NCBI GenBank assembly: GCA_964016985.1
Contig: OZ024823.1
Span: 131,770,112-131,834,111 of the forward strand
Source of the DNA: Anodontia alba
Lineage: Eukaryota; Mollusca; Bivalvia; Lucinida; Lucinidae
Length of the DNA stretch: 64,000 bases
Reading direction: 5' to 3'
Of this stretch, positions 24,001-36,000 are shown in pieces. A program made the translations under genes and the position numbers. The notes beneath the pieces are model-generated. The model searched no databases and was not told the DNA's origin. It saw nothing but the letters and a program-made list of their open reading frames with translations. The first letter of the stretch is position 1; each line of letters begins with the position of its first letter.

Positions 24001-27000
24001 CTGAAACTTAACTTCATAGCCCTTTTCTTATATGCCACTTGGCTACACACGACACGTACATTTTTGTATTCTGTGACGGATAGGAATTATACGTTTCTGA
24101 ATTGTTCACAAGAATACAATTTACAATAACGATAATGGTCCGATATAGATTCAAGTAGATTCTTGGAAATTTTGTACTCCACGTTTGTTTATGTTGAGGT
24201 TTTACGGCCCAGTCAACCCAACGGGGTCATGTCGAGCGCGGTCAGTTTACCTAACCACACGTTTACTAGACAGGCTTAGTCCCCTAAGCGGTTAACCAGT
24301 ATTGTGCACATTCTTTCGCCAGAAACTGACAACTGCCCTTCTTGAATCAGCGGAAGGGAGAGAATGACCGTAGAAAATATTTCATGATCAATCTCCAAGA
24401 AAGAATGTTGCCGACCTCGGCGGGGGTTGAACCCGCGACCTCCTGATCTCCAGTCGGACGGCGCATCCAACTGAGCCACCGAGGCCGGCTTGTACTCCAC
24501 GTATCCTATACTTTTATATTGAGTCCTTGAATCGACAGGTACCTCCTGCATGGGTATAAACTCAGCCTTACAGGAACTATTTACATGCAGGATGTACTTT
24601 GTTGTAAGAACTACAAACATAGTAGGTATTCGAATGATTTTTCTCCTTGGATATGTTCGAGGTTGACACACACGCACGCACGCACACAAATATTCAGTAT
24701 TACTGTAATTACCCAACCCGATACCTTAACCCTAGTCCTGCTGAACCCGGATATACCCTGCCTTTGCAAACAGTGTAGATCCAGATCAGTTGGCTTCTGA
24801 AGAAGCCAACCGATCTGGATCTGCACTGTTTGCCATTAAGTGTGTAAACATGAATCAAAAACCTGGATCAAGTAATCTGCTTGGCTGAAAATTAGCACTG
24901 GGTGTGGCATCTTAATGTATTCAGCATGACAAGGGTTAACATTTACTATACTTGTTCTGAATTTTGTCAAATCCATTTGACTACCTGTCGATGTGTCAAA
25001 AGCCTACTGACTGAGTAGCAAGTAATGTAAACTCTGATTAGGCACCTCGTTCAGCGGCATATACTCTGGGTCTATATTGTAACTCAGACATTTCTGTCCG
25101 AATATATAGATATATATGACAGACGCTTATTAATGACATGGTGGAGTTCCCGTAATCATTCGGTACTGTGTTTAGACATGTCTTATCACCTAAGCATAAA
25201 AATATGTATGTATATGTGTATGTATGTAAGAGCGTTATAAAACGTCACGTTTACAACGTGTAATACATACCAATCTAATGTTTTCCTAGAAAGTACAGGT
25301 CCATTTTCAAACTCATCGGTTGATTTATAATGTCCGTTAAAGTTAACGTTTGGGTATACCAGTACCTAATATAAGAAAAGAACAATTTCAGGAAATCAAA
25401 AGACAAAATAATCATACCAACGCTTTTGTGTTTATCATATTACTTTAAACTTGCTCTGCGCACTTCCTTGAAAAAATTCATACCATCTGTCCTATGTCTT
25501 CTTAATAATTCTACCTTGCAAGACAAAACAGACCGAATATATATTTCAAGTTCGTTGTTTTCTTGTTGTGCTTAGTGGATCCTGTCTAGCATTGTGATTA
25601 CTTTGTTGGGGAAAAAGGAGTTGGTTGCTTTGCCTTTCTTCGGTTTGTGGCATGTGTATTGTTTGTTTGTTTGTGTTGAGGTTTTACGGCCCAGTCAACC
25701 CAATGGGGTCATGTCGAGCGCGGTCAGTTTACCTAACCACACGTTTACTGGGCAGGCTTTGTCCTCTAAGCGGTTAACCAGTATTGTGCACATTCTTTCG
25801 CCAGAAACTGACAACTGCCCTTCTTGAATCAGCGGAAGGAAGAGAATGACCGTAGAAAATATTTCATGATCAATCTCCACGAAAGAATGTTGCCGACCTC
25901 GGCGGGGGTCGAACCCGCGACCTCCTGGTCTTCAGTCGGACGCGCATCCAACTGAGCCACCGAGGCCGGCTGGCATGTGTATTGTCTGTCATGGTTTGTT
26001 TGCTCTTCGTGTTTGGTGTCATTGGAAGGCTATGTTCTGTAATTGCGGCTGTACCTGGACGTTTATGCTTCATTTTTATTTACCCTGGTTTTACGAGCGC
26101 CTAACTTCACCCTATGTTTTACGAGTGTTCAACCCTTGCCCTTAATCCTGATACAGTCTCAAATAATATGAAAAAAGATATTACGAAGTACTGAGTCATT
26201 GCAAACAAACAGAAGTCGTAAACGGAAAATACTACACTCGGTTTAAATCTTTTGTGCGGGACTTCCATCATGCCCGGGCAGTTTTGAATGCATCACGAGA
26301 ACATGCCTATATAATTTTGACCCCCTTAAACCCCACTTTTATATAGTAAAACTGGGGTTGAAAGGGGTATACATTATTTTTCTTATTTCTGCTCAAAAAC
26401 ATAGATTGTTGGTACTCGTTAGAACAGCCTCACCGAGGCGGTTCTAACGAGTACCCACAATCTATGTTTTGAGCAGAAATATTAAAAATATCAGAATTTT
26501 TTCTGAAAAAAAATCATTTTTTGGTGGTAAAATTTTCAGTATATTTGAATAGGCATGTTTTCGAAATGGAAACTCTTTTTACGTATGAACCAGCGCATGA
26601 CAAAGCCTACAATAAGTGAAAAAAAAGACGCTGGTCAGCCTGCGCATCCGCGCAGTCTGATCAGCGCCTTCACTGATTGTATGTACCTTCTACAGCCTCC
26701 AGCCTATCTAAAAAGGGAGAAACGAGCTCTTGCTATATACTAGAAGGATACAGGTTGATCTGAGTCTTTGCTGGTTATACAGGTCATATTGTCGGTTTTG
26801 TCGTGCGCTGGCTCATATAATTTGTGGCCTAATAGCCCAAGAGAACCAGATAACTAAGTGATACATGTACCAGCCTTTATCGAGTGGATATTTTAAGGTC
26901 TCCCTACAAGTACTTATCCTTTAGCTTTCTCCTTTTTGCTCCAAGCTTTCATCTAAAAGAACCATGAATTATGCCCATCAATTTCTTTAATGATTTATTT

Positions 27001-30000
27001 TCAGTCCTATGGAAGTACATCACGAAAACACACCTGTATATTTTTCACCCCCTTAAACCCCACTTTTATATAGTAAAACTGGGGTTTACAGGGGTATACA
27101 TATTTCTGCTCAAAACATAGATTATGGGTACTCGTTAGAACCGCCTTGCCGAGGCGGTTCTAACGAGTACCCACAATCTATGTTTTGAGCAGAAATATGA
27201 AAAAAATCAGAATTTTTATCTGAAAATTTTCATTTTTTTTTTGGTGGTAATATTTTCAATATATTTGAATAGGCGTGTTTTCGTAATGTTTAATGATTTA
27301 TTTTCTGTCCTATGGAAGTATATAGTCGAAGAATAACAATAATGCTGCCAATATTATGTACAACTGTATATTTATTTGATTTGCATATTAAATTATTATT
27401 TTGCTCCCCTTAATATTCGTTATATATGAGAAAAACAGAGTGTACTGCCATAGATGGCGTATATTACTTTCTGACATGTTTGACACCACAAAAATTCAAA
27501 CAACTCATTTTCATTTCGCACAAAGTAAATAAGTGAACTCAGGAACTGATAGAATAAGATCCACATCAAGTTCTCAACATCAAAGGGAAAGACAGACAAA
27601 TATAATTAAACGGCCACAAAAAAGAACAGACGGCAAGCCGAGTTGGCTTCCCTTTACCAAAAAGGTGGCAACTCTGTTACCCAAATTTAAGTGAATGTAT
27701 CTTTATCTTACATAATTGTTAAAAATATTTATAAGTGAAACACTACAGAACATTTAACAAAACGTATCACAATGAAAGTACCGCTTGGGAACGGTCACTA
27801 TTAAATTACTGGGGTGTGTGGATGGGGGGCTTTGGATAGAGAATCACCAAATAAACATCGCTGCCAAGTTTGATTGGAATCTTTCATTGGTTTCTGTGGA
27901 TGTTCATTAAAATAAGTACGAAATTACGCAGGAAAAACCACAATCATTACGAAAACACGCCTATTCAAATATATTGAAACTTTCACCACCAAAAACTGAA
28001 AGTTTTTCAGATGGAAAATTCTAATATTTTTCATATTTCTGCTCAAAAGATAGATTGTGGGTACTCGTTAGAACCGCCTCGTCGAGGCGGTTCTAACGAG
28101 TACCCACAATCTATCTTTTGAGCAGAAATATGAAAAATAATGTATACCCCTGTAAACCCCAGTTTTACTATATAAAAATGGGGTTTAATGGGGTAACCAT
28201 TATATAGGCATGTTTTCCTGATGCACGAAGCGCAGCTTTCCCGAGGCATTAATAGAAGAACCATGACAACACATGAATAGTACCAGCAAAACGAACATAG
28301 AGTGTAACCAGGAATAAGTGTACATGTAGAAAACCCGTTTCTCAACGTTATATGTAACACAGTCTCAAATCGTAGAATACAGTGGTGTAGTGATAAACGA
28401 ACCAGGACTATTGCGAAAACATGCCTATTCAAATATATAGAAAATTTCACCTCCAAAAACTGAAAATTTTCAGATAAAAAACTGATATTTTTTCTTATTT
28501 CTGCTGAAAACATTGACTGTGGCTTCTCGTTAGAACCGCCTCGAACCGCTTCGGCCAGGCGGTTCTAACGAGTACCCGCAATCTGTTTTTGAGCAAAAAT
28601 AAGAAGAAAAAAATGTACACCCATGTAAACCCTACTAGATAAAAGTAGGGTTTAAGGGGGGTCAAAATTATATATGTATGTTTTCGTGATGCGGAGCATT
28701 TCCCACAAGACTACATGAGCTACCAGCGAAGACTTTTCTCACCATGCGCATTCGCACTGTCTGATCAGAATCGTAGAAGATAATTCTGTGGTAAGCCAAG
28801 GACCCAAAACGCCTTCAAGCAAACGGCAAAAACCCGGAATAGTCTCTTCGCTTGGCGCACATGCAATCTTGTAGGAAATGCTTTGTGCAGGTTCAAACGC
28901 AATATATTTTCAGCCTTGCTAGGATTGTGTTTCTTGTATTTGGCTTGTATAACTGTATTTAGAGTAGCATTTGGGACCCAGAGTGAAATTAGTCGACTGT
29001 AAAAGTGCTTTAAACCCCGCGGTAGTTTATCCTTCTGATCGTCCCAGTGTTGCTCTTACTCTGCGCAGCTTTGTGGTTAATTCTACGAGGCGATTTGTAT
29101 TAAGTCTTGTCTTGCGTTTTCAGTTCTTTTAGTTTTGCGATCACCTCGCTTGGAGAAGAGAGAGCTGGTCCGTGTGATTTTCGTGCGTTTGTTTGTTTTC
29201 CGCGTGTTAATTCGTGTCTCTTTCCTCTTGGTGTCATGTATTGGCTGCGACTTGTGATTGTGACACTCTCTGGACTTTGTCTTTTTAAGTATATACGAGG
29301 GCGAGTCAATAAAAAACTAGCCTAACTTATTTCTGGGTGAGATCGATCTCTTCTTTTTCGATGTAATTGCCCTCTAGAATGATGCACTTGGACCAACGGT
29401 GTTCCAGTGCCATCAGCCCAGAACTGAAGAAGCTAGGGTCCTTGTCTCTGACCCACTCCTCAACTGCCGCCACGACTTCTTCGTTGGACCGGGAATGACG
29501 TCCACGGATATCCTTTTTCAAGTTTGGGAAATAGAAAATAGTCACTTGGAGCTAAGTCCGGAGAATAAGCGGGTTGCGGTATTAGTTCGTACCCATTCCG
29601 CTCAACAGCACCCATTGCAATTTTGCAAGGAGCAGAATCCCTTTGGAGAGTTTACCTCGGCGTTTTTCACGGATCACAATTCTCAGTTAGTCGAGCAAAC
29701 TTGCATAATACGCACCTGTTATTGTACTTTTCTTTGCTAGAAAGTCCAACATAATAACGCCTTGTGCATCCCAAAATACAGTTGCCATCACCTTGCCAGC
29801 AGAGGGTTGCGTTTTGAACTCTTTGGCCTCGGCCCTACACTCTGGTGACTTTGAGCTTTATTCTCTGGCTCATAATAATGGACCCAGGTCTCATCTACAG
29901 TCACCAGACGTGAAAGGAAATCATCTTCTTTTGACCTAAACCGCTTCAACAATGCGCTGTATACTGACGCTCTGGTTGCCATTTGCTCGTCGCTAAGGGA

Positions 30001-33000
30001 TTTTGGGACCCAACGGGCTGTTAGCTTGTGCATACCCAAGCGATCATGTAGAGTTGTTGAAACGCTACCATGTGAAATGTGTAATGCATTCGCTATTTCT
30101 TCCACCTTAATTCGCCTATCAGAGTACACCAGATCCCGGACTTTGTTACACATTTCTTCATCGGTGGCATCTAATGGGCGTCCAGACCTGGTTTCATCTT
30201 CTAAAGACGTTCTACTGCGTTTGAATTCCCCAACCCAGATTTTAACTTGTGCATACGATGGTGCAGAAGACCCATAAACATTGGTCAACTCGCAATGTAT
30301 TTCCTGACCTGTTTTCCCTTTCAAATACAAGTACCGAATTACAGCACGGTATCCAACTTTTGACGAAAAGCTTACTTTTGCATCGCTAGCCATATTTGAT
30401 ATTCAATATCTTATGAGTGAATGACATGATAAGGGTGCAATTTTGCCCTCAGGCCTAAAACATATATTGAATCAAGGCATGAAAATCTTTGGTTTCTCGG
30501 TCAATTGGAAATGGGATAGGTTGGTTACTTATTGACTTGCCCTCGTATATGTCTGTTTGAGTGTGCCTGATGTAACTAAAATTTTAGTATAAAATACTTG
30601 TTGATAAATACCGCAAAATGAACTAATTTTGACAATTCATGACTGACGGTCGCCGCAATTCTCCCGCCGGCACTGTCTCCACAAACACCGACAACACTGT
30701 TGTTCACGCCACCTGAAATATATCCTAAATATTTTAATACGGAATGAATATGTCAATCCTGGAATCTTTAATTTCGGGTTTACTTCAGCAAATTCTGTAA
30801 ACTTACCGGGCCGTTTTTTGTATTCAAAACAAAACGTTGACGACGGACGACTGACGACGAACGTCAGGCATCAAGCGATACTAAAAATTACCATGTGCCT
30901 TTGGTTTAGTACAAGTTCAACTTAAAACGAAAACAGTTGCATTAACGTGAGGAAATAAACTGATTGATTATAATTTTAGCGAAAAATCATACTATTACAT
31001 TAACTTAGTCAACATATATATCACATATGATTCAAATACCGTCACATGTAGGTTCCTTTCGCCGTCACATGTAAGTTCATTTAACCCATTTAAGCCAAGC
31101 GAACTCTTCTACCTTAACTCTTTGATCAGGTCCATTCTTATATAAGGTGTGTCTGGTAAGTTTTTTTATTATTATCATTTATAGTAGAAATATCTTAACT
31201 TAATACGAACAGTGTAGACCCTGATCCGACGCCGCGTTCTGGGTCTTTACTGTTTGCCGATGTCCCCTTTATGGAACGCTAGGCTTAAACGGGTTAATTA
31301 AACAAGCTTTGAGTATAATTTGCCGTATCTGTATCGTGTACAATTATAACTCCACAGTAACGCTGGCCCCGATGTTATAAAATGTTTATTCATGCTCAAC
31401 TCAACTGAGCATGAAATTTGTCCTGCTAATAATTCTCAAATTACTAACAACTGCAAATTCTTTCTTGCTCAACATAGCCGAGTATGAAATTTCTCTGCTA
31501 ATAAATATAAAAATGTCAGCTTTTATTGGCACTTTCTTATTTATAGCAGAGAGAATTTCATGCTCAGCTGAGTTGAGCATGAAAAAAGCTATTGTTGGCA
31601 CTTTCTTATTAAAGCAGAGAGAATTTCATGCTCAGCTGAGTTGAGAAAGCAAACAACTTACCGACAAGTGATTTGTTCATGGCAACCCACCGGACGACAC
31701 ATTTCGCGTCATCATGGTTTGCAGGGTACTTATGCTCTGGGGCCAATCTGTACTCGACGTTCACTACTACACATGGAGCCTCCCTGTGAAAAAAGTAAAA
31801 ATAGTATATGCAGGACAATACCCAGTCAGCATTCTATGTAAATCTATATCGGGCCGTCATCGGCCCGTCAGGGTAGCTGACGGGCCGATGACGGACCGAT
31901 GTAGATTTACGTAGAATCTATGTTTTTGAGGAGAAATAAGAGAAATAATGTATACCCCTGTAAACCCCAGTTTTACTATATAAAAGTGGGGTTTAAGGGG
32001 GTCAAAATTATATAGGCGTGTTTTCGTGATGTGTATATCCCGTTCAACCTTTTTAAAGCTGGGTTTCACAGTTTAGTTTAAACATATTTATTTCATCAAA
32101 TATACATATTTAATAGCAAGTTACATATATCAGAAGTTAAAGGATTTGAACGAAAGCTATTGAAAGCTTATATAGTTCATCTCCTTCAAACAGCTGTATC
32201 ATATAAGGCGGTTTCACAACTACGTGTAAACGACAAAATATTTTATACACTTTTTCCATAAGTACATATTCAAGGAAGAAAACAGATTTAAAGAGAGCAG
32301 GATATGCGTTAAGGACAAGCCAAGGCCTGGGAGGCCCGCTTAGGTAGTGACCCCTACAATGGTGACGAATATTGAGGTTTTGTCAACAAAGACCGCAGTG
32401 TGACATTGCAGGAGATAGTTAATCAGTTTAGCATCGCTAAAGCGTCGGCACATCAGATTTTACACGAAGCAAATAGGTATGAGAAAGGTAAGTGCTAGGT
32501 GGGTGCCGAAACAGCTGACAGAAGACCAAAAGGCATCCAGGGAGACCATAGCAAAAGAACATTTGGGTGTTAAATCATGACAAATAAGTTCACTGGGGAT
32601 GAAATGTGGGTTCATTATGCTGAACCTGAAACAAAAGTGGAAACGAGCTGGTTTCCCACCTCCCAAGAAGTTAGCGGTCTCCATTTGCAGGCGTTCTGCG
32701 GCGTCTGATCTGGGTCTGCACTGTTTGCATATGTCCCTTTTATAGGACGCTAGGATTAAATGGGTTAAAATGGCTTTACTCGATCTAAACATTGTCCTTA
32801 TTTCTGATACAGCTCGAAATTACAAATACGTGTTTGGTTTGCGTAGATTCCTCAATCTCATCAGTGCAACATCATTCAATGCGTATCGCTCATTTTGCAC
32901 ATTTTGCATGTGTGTAAGGAATTGAATCAATATCTGAAAAAAAAATTGAGACCACCTAAAATTTCTTCCTTTATCGTAGGAACTACTCTTAAAGGAAAGA

Positions 33001-36000
33001 ATTTGCTCCTAGAGGGAGCAAATGCATTCCTTGAAGAGTAGCGGCCATTTTGGAGACAATTCTTAGGAGATTTTTTTTCTAGATTTTTTCCTGGGTGTGT
33101 GTAAAAATAATTCCATTCTGGCTATGCCATTGAAATTCACAGTAAAACATGCTGAATGACGTCATAAATGGTGGCTTTTTAACCTATTAAAGCCTAGCGT
33201 CCCATATATGGGACATAGGCAAGCAGTGTAGACCCAGATCAGACGTCGCAGAATGCGACGTCTGATCAGGGTCTGCCCTGTTTGCATTAAGTTTAGAAAT
33301 TTCTACAAAACATGATAATGATAAACTCTAACCAGACACCCTTTATATAGGAAAAGGACCTGTCAAAAGAATTATGGTAGAAGAGTCCACTCGGCGTATA
33401 TGGGTTAAGTCAAATGCAGAAAAATGATTCTTCTAAGCATATAGTTATGAGCCGTTACATAAGAAAATGGGTCTTCAGGTTATATTAACAGTAAAGATTC
33501 AGACCAGTCAGCTAAGCCACATAATCTAATAACATCTTCTTATAGACAGATATATTCTACAGTATCAGCGATTCTGAAAGTGGACAGTGGAGGTCCTGAT
33601 CAGACCATTACGAAAACACGCCTATTCAAATCTATAGAAAATTTCACCTCGAAAAAAAAGAAAATTTTCAGGTAAAAAAATTCTGATATTTTTCATATTT
33701 CTGCTCAAAACATAGATTGTGGGTACCCGTTAGAACCGCCTCGGCGAGGCGGTTCTAACGAGTACCTACAATCTGTGTTTTGAGCAGAAATAAGAAAAAT
33801 AATGTATACCCCTGTAAACCCCAGTTTTACTATATAAAAGTGGGGTTCAAGGGGGTCAAAATTATATAGGCATGTTTTCGTGATGCTGTGCGTGCGCAGT
33901 CTGATCAGTGCTGCGATGTCCACATGTGCCTCGGAGACCCCTTCTCCCGTGGCAGAGCTCATATATAATTTGCTGTCTGATCGCGTCTGTGCTGTCCACA
34001 TGTGCCCCGGAGACCCCTTCCCCACTGGCACACTCCACATATATTTTGATGCTGTAAATAAAGAAACCAATACCCGAAGCGAGTTATTCATCACTACTGT
34101 CCTTTGGACATCACTCGGGAAGACGTTTTTTGCTTGGCGTTTTATTTTTAATGAAAATACGAGGGATGTTCGAAATGAATTGCTTATTGTCCTCTAGCTC
34201 GATATCCACGTGGGGCACGATAAAAGCCAATACATACCTGTATAGTGTTATTCAATATCTACACAATGGTGTATAAATGTACATGTTAGACTAGGTGTAA
34301 GACATAAAATTTGCCATTTGAATACACGCAGTCATTGACCACTGCAGTAAAAATGGTTGGTAGAAGCGTCGACAAAAAAGATGAAATACGGGCTTACATC
34401 AAAGCTCCCTCAAAACTTGGTTGTTCTTTGAAGAAGCTGATGACTGAAATTTCTACTGCTTTTGGACCTTCTTGTGTGTCTTATGACACAGTTCGGTGGT
34501 GGAAAAAGAAATTTGAGTCTGGTGTGGAGTCCATCAAAAATGCACCGAAATCAGGTAGGCCAAAATCTGCAACTCGTAAAGAAATCGTTTCCAAAATAAA
34601 GGAAATCATTGAAGGAGATGCCAGATTTACAGTTCGTGATATTGCACGAAAGGTAGGCATATCACTTTCAACGGTTCACCTTATTTGAAGAAGCATTTGA
34701 AGTCAGAAAGATTTCTGCTAGATGGGTGCCACATCTGTTGACTGACGAGCAAAAGAGGCAACGGGTTAAAGTGGCCAAAAAGCTGCTTCAAATGTTACCA
34801 AAATATGACAAAAAGCAGTTTGCCAATGTCGTCACAGGTGATGAAACCTGAGTCCATTATTTTGAGCCCGTCAGAAAGGTTAGCAATAAGATCTGGGCCA
34901 CTAAACACAGCAAACGCCCAATAATTGCCAAACGTTCTTTGAGTACAAAGAAGGTTTTGTATGCAATCTTCTTCTCTGGTGAAGGAGTCGCAATAAAAGT
35001 GCCAATGAAAAAGGGCAAAAGCATCACCGGAAAGTACTACAAAGACGTAGTACTGAAGAAACTGAAAAAGTATTATCAGAAACGACGCCCTGCCACTGGT
35101 TTTAAACATGTCCGTCTTCTACATGACAATGCCCCAGCTCATACCTCTGCAATAGTTACGGCGTTTTTGAAGAAAGAAAAAGTAACTGTATTGCCTCACC
35201 CCCGTATTCCCCAGACCTTGCTCCATGCGATTTCTTTTTGTTTCCGAAATTGAAAGCATTCCTTGCTGGGCGGAAATACCAGTCCTGACAGGCACTTGGA
35301 TCTGCCATTCATCAGTACCTTATTATTGTGCCCAAATCAGCGTACCGTGACGCCTTCAAGAGGTGGATACATCGGCTGAAACTTTGCATTTCTAGCCACG
35401 GGGAGTACTTCGAGGGCATGAAGAGTACTTTTGGGCTAACTTGAAATTTGAAGTCTCCAGATAGAAATAAGCAATTCATTTCGAACATCCCTCGTATATT
35501 ATTCTGATTGACCATATCTTATCAGAAACCATTTGTCTGTTCTGTTTCTGTGTTTTATTCTTAAATATTTACCCTAAAATCAAATGTGCGGCCAAAAATT
35601 GGTCTGATCTATGCAATTTCTATAGTGAAGTGATTTTTTGAACTTTTTTCTGAGAAAATATTTTTACTTCTCTTTGCTGAATTTGAATTGTTGATGATTC
35701 ACAGTAATACGGTGAAAATTTCTGAAAAATTGAACAAGCCGAACTTGTCGAAAAAAAACCTACTCTACAGATTTCTGCATAATTTGCATTCATTTTCACT
35801 ATAGGAAAAAAGTGTAAATATGTGATTTTTTAAAACCCAATGACTACAATACAATTCTTTTGTGCACGAGCAATTACGACAAATGGTTTTGCATTAACGA
35901 CAAGTGGTTTTGCATTAAATGATAACTAAACAAAAGTTTACAAATTCACTTTTTCTGTTCAAAGCACCAAGCAAAAAACGACTTTCTGAAAGATGTCGAA

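Noticed and set aside
24410..25970. tRNA genes on the minus strand
   Set aside because: The tRNA-like heads are fused to long SINE bodies with target duplications, so they are SINE promoters rather than tRNA genes.
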